A DNA stretch of 19,719 bases from JANOYY01 sp031418035 (GTDB taxonomy: Bacteria; Actinomycetota; Acidimicrobiia; Acidimicrobiales; JANYDT01), in assembly GCA_031418035.1 (NCBI GenBank), contig JANOWU010000168.1, positions 1-19,719 on the forward strand, in the 5' to 3' direction. Below, piece by piece: positions 8,037 to 15,108 of the stretch. The first letter of the stretch is position 1; each line of letters begins with the position of its first letter. The notes beneath the pieces were generated by a model. The model was not told where the DNA came from, made no database searches, and was given only the letters and a program-made list of their open reading frames with translations. The position numbers and the translations under genes are program-made.

Positions 8037-8653
8037 CGACTGTCGGGGCGGATCTGACCCGATGACGATTCAAGATGGGCACGCACGAACCAGTGGTACT
8101 GCTCGAGTATCCCTGCCTGGCCGATCAATAGGTCTTCGGTGATCGGATCCAGATCGGACACCATCTCAATCGCTTTTCGATGGTCGTCGATCACCCCGAC
8201 GTACACTGAGTCCAGCTCCGCAAGGTGCTCGGGAACGAGCGCTCGTTGCAGCTTGTAGTCGTCCCACGCTCGGTTGGCAACCAAATGCCCCGGCAGGCCG
8301 TTGGGTGACGAGCCGAGGGTCGCTATCCGTTCCGCGGTCGCGTCGACCATTGCGGCAACACCGTCGACCTGTGGGTCGAGCATGGTATGTACACCGATGA
8401 ATGTGGGACCGACGACGTTCCAGTGGACGTGCTTGAGCGTGAGGCTCAGATCAATGAGGCATCCGAGACGTTCCTGCAACACTGCAGCGACGTTCGACCC
8501 ATCGGCGCGCTCCATACCGGGAACCGTGAAGTTGCCTGGTGCTGCACTCGTGCCTTTCGACGTTGCGTTAGAGACACTCTTCGTTGCGTTAGAGACACTC
8601 TTCTTGCTCTTCGCCGCCGTTGGTTTTGGACTGGACTTCTTCGTTGCTGCCAT
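8033..8653 (-). CDS. dps: Dps-family ferritin with lysine-rich N-terminal tail
   Basis: The 206-aa product has a Dps core (about 50-195) that oxidises and stores iron and protects DNA. All five ferroxidase residues of E. coli Dps (H51, H63, D67, D78, E82) are matched with a constant shift of 26: H77, H89, D93, D104 and E108. The first 35 residues hold eight lysines among Ser/Ala/Thr, fitting a DNA-binding tail, and contain a tandem KSVSNAT repeat. The ATG at 8653 is preceded by AGGAG at 5-6 nt spacing, so a 25-residue longer reading is rejected. The stop TAG overlaps the convergent AI-2E gene stop within one CTAG. Regulation by a stress or iron regulator is expected, but no operator was identified. 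Confidence 0.93.
   Translation of the reverse strand: MAATKKSSPKPTAAKSKKSVSNATKSVSNATSKGTSAAPGNFTVPGMERADGSNVAAVLQERLGCLIDLSLTLKHVHWNVVGPTFIGVHTMLDPQVDGVAAMVDATAERIATLGSSPNGLPGHLVANRAWDDYKLQRALVPEHLAELDSVYVGVIDDHRKAIEMVSDLDPITEDLLIGQAGILEQYHWFVRAHLESSSGQIRPDSR
8561..8602. repeat. Perfect 21-bp tandem repeat inside the dps tail
   Basis: The unit at 8561-8581 is repeated without a change at 8582-8602. Being 7 codons long it keeps frame and encodes the doubled KSVSNAT heptapeptide. The perfect identity suggests recent duplication, and copy number may vary between strains. Confidence 0.9.
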
Positions 8654-8773
8654 ACGTGCTCCTGTGTACGGGCCGGGCGAATTCCGGCGATCCCGCGCTG
8701 TTACCCGCGTGTCGGAGTCACCAAACATTCACAGACTTCCCGCGCAGTCGCCCCGCGTGCTAAGCCTCAGCCC
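8654..8773. promoter_or_regulatory. Divergent control region between dps and the Rid-family gene
   Basis: These 120 bp separate the starts of two divergent genes. On the dps side the ribosome site AGGAG sits within 12 nt of the ATG. On the Rid side TAAGCC (8761-8766) lies 7 nt before the ATG, a TANNNT-like box (last base imperfect) compatible with a leaderless start. No palindromic operator was recognised. Confidence 0.4.
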
Positions 8774-9175
8774 ATGACTTCACCGTTCGAATACATCCAG
8801 CCCGACGGAATCTTCTCGAACCCGTCGTACACGCATGTCGTCACCACCACTCGAGCCCGGACTGTCTATGTATCGGGCCAAGTCTCGATGGACGCAACCG
8901 GCGCTATGGTCGCCGAAGGCGACCTTGCTGCACAGACCGAGCAGGTCTTCGCCAACCTCGCCATCGCTCTCGCTGCAGCCGGCGCGACGTTCGCCGACGT
9001 GGTCAAGCTCACCACCTACGTAGTCGATTACACGCCGGCGGCCCGCCCGCTGATCGCCGCCGTGCGCTCGCGGCACTTTCCAACTTCGCCTCCCGCGAGC
9101 ACCCTTGTCGGCGTCTCCGCCTTGGCCTTGCCCGGTTGGCTGATCGAGATCGAAGCGATTGCCGCGCTCGATTGA
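8774..9175 (+). CDS. Rid-family (YjgF/YER057c/UK114) protein without the RidA arginine
   Basis: The 133-aa product is full length for the Rid family, small trimeric proteins; archetypal RidA hydrolyses reactive enamine/imine intermediates. Marks are VYVSGQVSMD (31-40), the LAAQTEQVFANLAIAL helix (51-66), VVKLTTYVVD (76-85) and IEIEAIAAL near the end. In RidA the catalytic arginine lies in PAR-S; here the corresponding stretch is PPASTLVGV (106-114), so Ser (109) stands in its place. It is thus more likely of a non-deaminase Rid subgroup. The ATG at 8774 gives the correct N-terminus; the open frame upstream is only the shadow of dps. It appears to be monocistronic, ending against the convergent TetR gene. 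Confidence 0.9.
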   Translation: MTSPFEYIQPDGIFSNPSYTHVVTTTRARTVYVSGQVSMDATGAMVAEGDLAAQTEQVFANLAIALAAAGATFADVVKLTTYVVDYTPAARPLIAAVRSRHFPTSPPASTLVGVSALALPGWLIEIEAIAALD

Positions 9176-9335
9176 AAACCTCGTATCGCAACCTCGTACG
9201 ACTCGCCAAGGACCATCACGAAGTCTCAGCGCGTGACACCAGCGCTGGGTCGGACCTTAAGCGCACACACGAAATCGTTGGAACCGAGCAACCGCTCTCT
9301 CGGGTTGACCGGCCGTAGCTTTAGACACTACCGAG

Positions 9336-9365
9336 CGTTCGTTCAACCGGGCCGTTCGTTCAACC
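9336..9365. repeat. 13-bp direct repeat at the TetR gene end
   Basis: CGTTCGTTCAACC occurs at 9336-9348 and 9353-9365, a 17-nt period. The first copy spans the TetR stop codon and the second lies in its last codons. It may be a small duplication; no function is visible. Confidence 0.6.
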
Positions 9366-9942
9366 CTGACCAGAGCAACTCGATCAATTGGGCGGCGACC
9401 TCCTCGGCCGGTTGGTCGGATTCGCTGATCCACCAAAGCGAGACGAAGTTCAGCATGCCAACGATCGCGTACGACCACGGAAGCGCAACCGCCGGGTCAA
9501 GGCCTTGGCGGCTCCGCCAGGCCCGGAGAGATTCGGCAAGGGGTGTGGTCGATCGTTGCGCGATGTACAGGCTGTCGTGCGACGTTCCACTCATGACGTA
9601 ATGGAACAGTTCGCGATGTTTGCCGATGAGCTCCAGGTTGCTGTGGATCAGCGCCATCAGGGCAGCCTTGCCGTCACTGCGCCCTTCAAGCGCGACCCCC
9701 GATGCCGCGATCAGCCGATCGGCAAGTCGCTGGGCCAGAATGTTTGCCAGCTCGGTTCGCCCACCGACGTGGGCGTAGACGATTGGCTTGGTGACACCGG
9801 CTTCCCGAGCGATCGCTTCCATCGAAGCGCCTGCTCCGTCTCGCCGAATCGCCCGCTCGGCAGCATCGAGCACGTGTTCTCGATCGACGAGCGGCTTTCC
9901 CCCGGCCGGTCGACCCGGACGACGGTGAACGCGCTCGGTCAT
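9343..9942 (-). CDS. TetR/AcrR-family transcriptional regulator
   Basis: The 199-aa product has the typical TetR layout: a basic N-terminal arm with RRPGRPAGG, then a helix-turn-helix region (about 20-66) with VLDAAERAI, SMEAIAREAGVTKPIVYAHVGGRTEL, and an all-helical ligand-binding C-terminal domain. Ligand cannot be told from the sequence. The ATG at 9942 is the only sensible start; it lies just after an AT-rich stretch without a clear ribosome site. It is divergent from an NADPH oxidoreductase, with a palindromic operator candidate (10015-10033) between them, so control of that neighbour and of itself is the natural inference. Confidence 0.92.
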   Translation of the reverse strand: MTERVHRRPGRPAGGKPLVDREHVLDAAERAIRRDGAGASMEAIAREAGVTKPIVYAHVGGRTELANILAQRLADRLIAASGVALEGRSDGKAALMALIHSNLELIGKHRELFHYVMSGTSHDSLYIAQRSTTPLAESLRAWRSRQGLDPAVALPWSYAIVGMLNFVSLWWISESDQPAEEVAAQLIELLWSGLNERPG

Positions 9943-10014
9943 ATTTCTATTCTGCTCGACAAACCAATCACCGCATCGCGAACGGCTCCGGCGGGCGTCG
10001 GCGAAAAGTGGTAA

Positions 10015-10033
10015 TACTTACTGCGAGTAAATA
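10015..10033. promoter_or_regulatory. Candidate TetR operator palindrome
   Basis: TACTTACT-GCG-AGTAAATA is a 19-bp inverted repeat in which seven of eight half-site positions match around a 3-nt centre. It lies between the divergent TetR and oxidoreductase starts, 72 nt and 34 nt from them, where an operator of a local TetR regulator is usually found. It overlaps the AT-rich part that probably carries the oxidoreductase promoter. Confidence 0.6.
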
Positions 10034-10067
10034 AACAATCGAGTGACGTGACCTGGAGATGTTGCCA

Positions 10068-11087
10068 ATGATGCTTACGAATCGAAAAGTCACCCTGCGT
10101 CAGAGGCCAAACGGAACACCGCTCGACAGCGATTTCGATGTGGTGGAGGAGCCCCTCCCGACGCGCAACCCTGGTGAAGTCGTCGTGCAAGTTGACGTAC
10201 TCGGCATTGATGCGTTCATCCGCACCGTGCTCGACGAAGGCAGCTACCACGCCACAACACAGGTCGGGAGGCCGGTCACGGCGTTGGGCGTCGGGACCGT
10301 GATCGAAAGCAGCAACGAGGACCTGGACGTTGGAGACCATGTGTTCGGACCACTCGGAGCCCAGACGTTTGCCGTGCTCCCCGGTGCGGCACTCCGCAAG
10401 CTCGACGTCTCATCGTTCGGACCGACGGCCTATCTCGGGGCCCTGGGTCTCACCACTGGTATGACCGCGTACTTCGGCATTTTCGACGTGGGCGCGGTAA
10501 CGAGCGGCGACACCGTAGTCGTGTCCGGCGCGGCGGGAGCGGTCGGCTCGATGGCAGGCCAGCTGGCCCGCCTCGCCGGAGCAGCGCAGGTTATTGGCAT
10601 CGCCGGCGGTCCCGAAAAGAAGGCGTTCCTGGTTAGCGAACTCGGATTCGATGCGGCGATCGACTACAAGAACGAAGACGTCGAGGCGCGGCTGCGTGAA
10701 CTCGCCCCCGACGGCGTTCACGTGTTCTACGACAACGTCGGAGGCGACGTTCTCGATGCTGTGCTGATGAACATCGTCGAAGGATCTCGCGTCGTTCTCT
10801 GCGGAGCCATCTCGCAATATCAACAGATGGACGATGTGCGAGGTCCGCGCAATTACCTGAAACTGGCGGAGCGCCACGCGCGCATGGAAGGGTTCGCTGT
10901 GACCCATTTTCATCAGCACTTCGAGCGGGCCGAGTCTGCTCTGAAGGGATGGCTCGCCAACGGCGAGCTGATCATGCGAGAACATTACGAACACGGCATC
11001 GAGAATTTCCCAGCAACGCTTCGGCTCCTCCTTCGCGGAGGCCATCACGGAAAACTGCTCCTCCGAGTCAGCTCCACCAACGACTGA
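10068..11087 (+). CDS. MDR-superfamily NADPH-dependent oxidoreductase (prostaglandin/leukotriene reductase-like)
   Basis: The 339-aa product fits the zinc-free medium-chain reductases of the PTGR/CurA group, which reduce alpha,beta-unsaturated carbonyls with NADPH. Marks are LGLTTGMTAYFG (126-137), the dinucleotide loop SGAAGAVGS (153-161), AGGPEKKAF (179-187) and FYDNVGGDVLD, all standard for this group; catalytic zinc ligands of alcohol dehydrogenases are absent. The start at 10068 is preferred over 10059 because GGAG (10055-10058) abuts the latter but is 9 nt from the former; 10071 is also possible. A PPOX-fold gene follows after 38 nt and is probably co-transcribed. Control by the divergent TetR protein is inferred from layout and the palindrome. 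Natural substrate unknown. Confidence 0.92.
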   Translation: MMLTNRKVTLRQRPNGTPLDSDFDVVEEPLPTRNPGEVVVQVDVLGIDAFIRTVLDEGSYHATTQVGRPVTALGVGTVIESSNEDLDVGDHVFGPLGAQTFAVLPGAALRKLDVSSFGPTAYLGALGLTTGMTAYFGIFDVGAVTSGDTVVVSGAAGAVGSMAGQLARLAGAAQVIGIAGGPEKKAFLVSELGFDAAIDYKNEDVEARLRELAPDGVHVFYDNVGGDVLDAVLMNIVEGSRVVLCGAISQYQQMDDVRGPRNYLKLAERHARMEGFAVTHFHQHFERAESALKGWLANGELIMREHYEHGIENFPATLRLLLRGGHHGKLLLRVSSTND

Positions 11088-11125
11088 AATCCTCCCTCCA
11101 CCCAATTCGCAGATAGGACACCGAC

Positions 11126-11638
11126 ATGAGCAGCGAACAGATCGATTACGAAGACCTCACCACCATGCGACTCGACGATGACGCACTCAGCGCACTCGTC
11201 GGTCCCGGTGGCGAGTGCATCTTCAACTGGACGACCGTCGACGGATACCCCGTGGGCGTGGTCGTCGCCTACGTATACAAAGACGGAAAGTTCTGGACAA
11301 CCTGCGCAGCGCGCCGCAAGCGAGTGCCAGCTCTGCGCAAGCGTCCTCAGTCGGGCGTCATCATCAACCGCAACGGCAAGACGGCATCGTACAAGGGTGA
11401 CTCGATCGTGCATGCCTCGGGCGACGAAGGCTTCGACCAGTTGAAGGAATGGTTCTACGCAACCCTTTCGGGAATGCAGATTCACCGCGACGAGGAGTAC
11501 CGTCGGGCCTTTGCAAAGTTTCTCGACTCACCACACCGCGTCATCATCGAGACCGATGCTCGCCTTGTTGTTGCGTTCGATACGGCAAAGTTCGCCACGT
11601 TCACCGCACAGGCCATGGCTGCGGGGCTTGCCGACTGA
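11126..11638 (+). CDS. Pyridoxamine 5'-phosphate oxidase-fold (PPOX-like) flavin/F420-type protein
   Basis: The 170-aa product has the split-barrel pattern of PPOX-like proteins: a conserved start with IFNWTTVDGYPVGVVVAYVYKDGKFWTTCAARRKRVPALRK at about 32-72 split by short turns, where the strand pair and the RRKRV/ALRKRP segment usually contact the cofactor phosphate, and then a strand GVIINRNGKTASYKG. Such proteins bind FMN, F420 or haem; which one cannot be decided here. An AGGA ribosome site lies about 7 nt before the ATG. It follows the MDR reductase by 38 nt, so the two probably form a TetR-controlled pair acting on the same or related redox substrates. Confidence 0.8.
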   Translation: MSSEQIDYEDLTTMRLDDDALSALVGPGGECIFNWTTVDGYPVGVVVAYVYKDGKFWTTCAARRKRVPALRKRPQSGVIINRNGKTASYKGDSIVHASGDEGFDQLKEWFYATLSGMQIHRDEEYRRAFAKFLDSPHRVIIETDARLVVAFDTAKFATFTAQAMAAGLAD

Positions 11639-11708
11639 GGCAGCTCGCTCCCCGCATGACGTCGGCTTGCCTCGCACGCCCGGTAGCGAAGATTCTGCAG
11701 GTGCAGTC

Positions 11709-12656
11709 TCAGCGAACACGCTGATACGCGCGCATAGGAACCGAACTGCCTTCAGTCGCAACGAAGACTGTTCGCCTGTCGTCGATCGCCACCGCCTCGT
11801 ACTGCCCAAAGCCTGTTCCGATCCGACACGCGACGGCCGTCAAGATGGTGTCAGCGACGCTCGCCCCAGAAACCCGTTTCCAAACAAGGGTGAGGTTGGC
11901 GTAGAAGACCAGCGCAATGGCAGCCCCATCAGGACTGATCGATGCGCCGGTGGGACCGTAGGGTTGACCACCCGGAATCGAAAGCACGCCTATCTTTGTT
12001 GATGTGACCCTGCCGCCGGGCACCAACGCACTTGCGGGGACCACGTCGACCGAAACTTCGGCGGCGCCGGCGAACCGTTTCCCGATCAGGATGGCGTCAC
12101 CGCTGCGTGGGTCCATGATCAGCGCTTCGACGTCATGGGGTCCATTGGCCCAGGTCACCGTCACGTCCCACGCGGCGGCCACCCTCCGTGCGGAGAGCTT
12201 CGGCTCGGGTACGAATACCAGCCGGACCGAATCGCGCTGCTCGACATTGTCACCGGTGTCGGCGACGACAATCCAGTGACGTCCCTGGCGATCTCGATAC
12301 GTCGCGATGTCCTCCCAGTCGGTCGCCGCAGTGCCATCGACGTCGACGTCGGCCACCGCAGAGGCATCCGTCGTCGAGACAGCGATCAGTCGGGCACCGT
12401 CGCCGGAATCGTTATGACCCCACAGCACATTGGGATGACGTTTCGAAAGTGCCCAACCCGACAACTCCCTGAGCGAACTGGGAATCGAGCCGCGTTTCGT
12501 CGCCCGATAGGTCGGACATGATGACGCCGGCTTGGCCTTCGTGTTCGGGCCAGAGGTGACGGCCGAAACCCGCGCGTCGACAAACGTACTTCCGTCGACC
12601 ACGAGGGTTACGGCGACCACCATGACGACTGAAACCAAACCCACACGACGCTTCAC
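11709..12656 (-). CDS. Secreted beta-propeller-like protein of unknown function
   Basis: The 315-aa product starts with KRR and a hydrophobic run (about 5-22) like a Sec signal peptide, then a Thr/Ser/Ala-rich stretch and a Cys at about 47. The mature part holds short repeated strand motifs: RELSGWALS, VLWGHNDSGDGARL, ATDWEDIA, IVVADTGDN, PHDVEALIMDPRSGDAILIGK, GPTGASISPDG. The pattern of acidic turns (DSGDG, DWED, DTGDN, DVEAL) suggests a calcium-dependent propeller lying outside the cell. I recognise the type as recurring in actinobacteria but cannot assign an activity. The GTG start at 12656 is chosen because it gives a full signal peptide and lies 6 nt after TAACCT, a leaderless-type box. 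Confidence 0.75.
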   Translation of the reverse strand: MKRRVGLVSVVMVVAVTLVVDGSTFVDARVSAVTSGPNTKAKPASSCPTYRATKRGSIPSSLRELSGWALSKRHPNVLWGHNDSGDGARLIAVSTTDASAVADVDVDGTAATDWEDIATYRDRQGRHWIVVADTGDNVEQRDSVRLVFVPEPKLSARRVAAAWDVTVTWANGPHDVEALIMDPRSGDAILIGKRFAGAAEVSVDVVPASALVPGGRVTSTKIGVLSIPGGQPYGPTGASISPDGAAIALVFYANLTLVWKRVSGASVADTILTAVACRIGTGFGQYEAVAIDDRRTVFVATEGSSVPMRAYQRVR

Positions 12657-12701
12657 GTTGTCAGGTTAGAAGTTGTCAGGCGAGAAGTCGTCAGGATAGG
12701 A
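12657..12701. repeat. Three 15-bp tandem repeats in the promoter of the secreted protein
   Basis: Units at 12657-12671, 12672-12686 and 12687-12701 share the pattern GTYGTCAGG-N2-AGRA. The first two differ at two of fifteen bases and the third at more. They fill most of the 66-bp gap between the hydrolase stop and the GTG start on the minus strand, ending directly at the start codon. The phase of 15 bp is close to 1.5 helical turns. Confidence 0.8.
12663..12668 (-). promoter_or_regulatory. Candidate -10 box for a leaderless secreted-protein transcript
   Basis: TAACCT on the minus strand lies 6 nt before the GTG of the propeller-like gene, inside the first 15-bp repeat. No ribosome site is visible, which agrees with a leaderless start. 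Confidence 0.4.
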
Positions 12702-12722
12702 GTCTCACGTGGAAGTCGAGAG

Positions 12723-13592
12723 TCAGATGTCGTCACTCGCCCCGACGTCGTAACGTCCGAGGAACGCAAGCAGCGCGGCGTTGAACTCATCAGGGTGGCT
12801 GGCGTTGCAGCCGTGCGGCGCCCCGGCGATGACCACCAGTTCACTGTGGGCAATGGCAGCGTGGGTGCGAGCACCCGAGCCTTCGAACGGCACGATTGCG
12901 TCGCCGTCGCCGTGGAGCACGAGGGTCGGTACCGTGATGGCTTGGAGGTCGGGACGGAAGTCCTCGCTTCCGAACGACGCCATGCACTTGAGAGCGGCCT
13001 TCTGATCCGATTGCTGGCACAGTTCGATCGCTTCTTTACGCTGCATCTCGCTGACTTCGAGCGTGCCGTTCACCGAGAAGAACTGCGTCGTGAACTGGTC
13101 GAAGAATGTTTCGCGATCGGCGGTCAGATCGGCGGTCATCGACTCCGCCTTCGCTGTGGTCAGCGGTCCGTCGGGATTGTCGTCGGTCTTCAGCATCGCG
13201 GGAGTCACTGCTGCGGCGAACACCACACTGTGAAGTCGTTCCTCACCGACCTTCGAGGCGTATCGTGCGACCTCGCCGCCGCCCATGGAGAATCCGACCA
13301 ATGTTGCGTCTCGCAGGTCCAGTTCCTCCATGAGGCCATCCAGGTCGTCGGTCAACGTGTCGTAGTCATAGCCACCGCCGGGCTTGTCGCTCTCGCCGAA
13401 CCCGCGCCGGTCATAGGTGATGACCCGGTAGCCGGCGTTCACGAGAGCAGGGACTTGGAGGTTCCAGCTCGCGCCGGAAAGCGGCCAGCCGTGGATGAGG
13501 ACGACGGGGCGGCCAGTTCCGCCGGAATCCTCCACGTGCACATCAACGGGGCTGAGGAAACGGGTATTGACAGCAAGATCGGACTCGGACAT
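12723..13592 (-). CDS. Alpha/beta hydrolase, non-haem chloroperoxidase-like
   Basis: The 289-aa product has a complete alpha/beta-hydrolase outline: oxyanion region LIHGWPLSGASW (32-43), DRRGFGESDKP (61-71), nucleophile elbow GFSMGGGE (S102), acid LHGDGDAIVP (D231) and GAPHGCN (H260). The WP(L)SG and DRRGFGxSxxP segments and length are those of the cofactor-free haloperoxidase/esterase group; hydrolysis of esters is the safer expectation. No signal peptide, so cytoplasmic. The ATG at 13592 is preceded by AAGGAG at about 10 nt. It is divergent from dinB and followed on the same strand by the secreted protein, separated by the repeat region. Confidence 0.92.
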   Translation of the reverse strand: MSESDLAVNTRFLSPVDVHVEDSGGTGRPVVLIHGWPLSGASWNLQVPALVNAGYRVITYDRRGFGESDKPGGGYDYDTLTDDLDGLMEELDLRDATLVGFSMGGGEVARYASKVGEERLHSVVFAAAVTPAMLKTDDNPDGPLTTAKAESMTADLTADRETFFDQFTTQFFSVNGTLEVSEMQRKEAIELCQQSDQKAALKCMASFGSEDFRPDLQAITVPTLVLHGDGDAIVPFEGSGARTHAAIAHSELVVIAGAPHGCNASHPDEFNAALLAFLGRYDVGASDDI

Positions 13593-13759
13593 CGGGGATG
13601 GCTCCTTCGTAGCGGCGAGACGACATGCCCCGCGTGAGACCCCGGCCTTCTACCCTGATGACCGTCGTGCTCAAACGGAAGAATTGGCACATGGGCTCAG
13701 GAGGTTGTGGCCCTCAACGCATACAACGATTCCTTCGACGACGCTTCACCACCTCGACA

Positions 13760-13775
13760 TCGAACATTTGTTCGT
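13760..13775 (+). promoter_or_regulatory. LexA (SOS) box upstream of dinB
   Basis: TCGAACATTTGTTCGT matches the actinobacterial and Gram-positive LexA operator CGAAC-N4-GTTCG perfectly. Its right end touches a TATAAG box (13775-13780), so bound LexA would block RNA polymerase. It lies 14 nt before the dinB start codon, a fitting location for a DNA-damage polymerase gene. Confidence 0.85.
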
Positions 13776-13780
13776 ATAAG
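13775..13780 (+). promoter_or_regulatory. -10 box of dinB
   Basis: TATAAG lies 8 nt before the GTG start of dinB and abuts the LexA box. The spacing predicts a leaderless or near-leaderless transcript. No ribosome site is present between box and start. Confidence 0.5.
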
Positions 13781-13788
13781 GTTCGAGC

Positions 13789-15024
13789 GTGGACCGAACA
13801 GGTGAACGAAACGAACAGACACGTTCCCTCGCCCCATCCCGGCTCGCTCGGACCATCTTGCATGCCGACCTCGACGCGTTTTACGCATCGGTCGAACAAC
13901 GGGATAACCCTGCTTTGCGCGGCAAACCGGTGTTGGTGGGCATGGGGGTTGTCACTGCAGCGAGCTACGAAGCGAAACGGCGCGGCGTGCGGTGCCCGTG
14001 CAGCATACGGGTGGCACTGCAACTATGTCCCGATGCGATCGTCGTTCCGGCGCGCATGAAGGCATACGCCGAAGCCAGCGACGCCGTGTTCGAGATCTTC
14101 CGAGACACGACTCCAGAGGTCGAAGGGTTGTCTATCGACGAAGCCTTTCTCGACGTGACAGGTCTGTGGCGAATTGTTGGCGATGGGCGCACGATCGCCA
14201 CGACCCTCCGAGAACGCGTCGCTCGCGAAGTCGGTCTTCCTCTGAGCGTGGGCGTCGCAACGACGAAGCATCTCGCCAAAGTGGCAAGCGCGGAGGCGAA
14301 ACCCGATGGCCTACGGGTCGTCGAACCCGGCCGTGAAGCTGAATTCCTCCATCCCCTCCCGGTCGAGGTTCTTTGGGGCGTGGGACCTGTCACTTCGGAA
14401 AAGCTCCGCGCTCGTGGTCTTCGCTTCGTCGCCGACATCGCGGCACTGGAGGAAGACGATTTAGTAGGTGCACTTGGTAATGCCGTCGGGCGTCAACTGT
14501 TCGATCTGGCTCACAATCGGGATCCTCGCCAGGTTGAGACCGGCCGCCGCCGCCGGTCGATCGGATCACAGAGTTCGTTTCCATCGGGTCGAATCTCACG
14601 TTCGGACTGTGATGCGCTGTTGCTCAACGTGGTCGATCGCGTGACGGCGCGCATGCGCAAGGCTGAACGTGTCGGGCGCACGATCGTGCTGCGCCTGCGC
14701 TACGGAGACTTCACCGCGGCGACGCGTTCGCACACCCTTGCCGAAGCTACGAACGCAACCTCGGTCATTCTGGAACCCGCGCAGCACCTGCTTCGAGTGG
14801 TCTGGCCAGAAACACAACAGCGCGGGCTCACCCGCATCGGGCTCTCGGTTACATCGCTGAGTTCGGCATCGAACGTGCAACTCGCGCTCCCGTTCGGAGG
14901 GCGTGACACGGCGCAACTCGATCTCGCGCGAGATGCTATTCATCAGCGTTTCGGCAAAGGAGCATTAGTACGCGCACGAAACATCGGTCGCTCGCCGCTC
15001 GACATGCCCATGCTGCCCGACTAG
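13789..15024 (+). CDS. dinB: DNA polymerase IV (Y-family translesion polymerase)
   Basis: The 411-aa product has the Y-family order: palm start ILHADLDAFYASVEQRDNPAL (23-43 in short pieces), with D27 equal to E. coli D8; AYAEASDAV finger region; LSIDEAFLD (114-122) with the catalytic D117/E118; thumb and little-finger domains beyond about 240. The steric-gate position is Tyr (Y32), where E. coli has Phe (F13), a common variant. QLALPF (364-369) is a probable sliding-clamp-binding motif. A 20-residue Arg/Glu-rich extension precedes the palm. GTG at 13789 is 14 nt after a LexA box, making it an SOS gene. It is divergent from the alpha/beta hydrolase and ends against hpaD. Confidence 0.95.
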   Translation: MDRTGERNEQTRSLAPSRLARTILHADLDAFYASVEQRDNPALRGKPVLVGMGVVTAASYEAKRRGVRCPCSIRVALQLCPDAIVVPARMKAYAEASDAVFEIFRDTTPEVEGLSIDEAFLDVTGLWRIVGDGRTIATTLRERVAREVGLPLSVGVATTKHLAKVASAEAKPDGLRVVEPGREAEFLHPLPVEVLWGVGPVTSEKLRARGLRFVADIAALEEDDLVGALGNAVGRQLFDLAHNRDPRQVETGRRRRSIGSQSSFPSGRISRSDCDALLLNVVDRVTARMRKAERVGRTIVLRLRYGDFTAATRSHTLAEATNATSVILEPAQHLLRVVWPETQQRGLTRIGLSVTSLSSASNVQLALPFGGRDTAQLDLARDAIHQRFGKGALVRARNIGRSPLDMPMLPD

Positions 15025-15108
15025 TACCGGCTTCTATCTTCTGTTTCTGTCTTTCTTCGTTCGCCGAACTCGGGGCCGTGGCGTCGGCTCGAGGCGTTAT
15101 CCGAGAGG
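15025..15108. other. Pyrimidine-rich spacer between convergent dinB and hpaD
   Basis: An 84-bp gap whose first part (about 15031-15061) is pyrimidine-rich on the plus strand. No strong hairpin was found; a weak CTCG/CGAG pair lies around 15088-15105. Termination for either gene must rest on a factor or on this T-rich stretch. Confidence 0.4.

Noticed and set aside
11638..11723. Terminator between the PPOX and secreted-protein genes
   Set aside because: Only weak pairs (GAGGCA/TGCCTC with a 25-nt loop, CAGCG/CGCTG over the stop) and no T tract, so not called.
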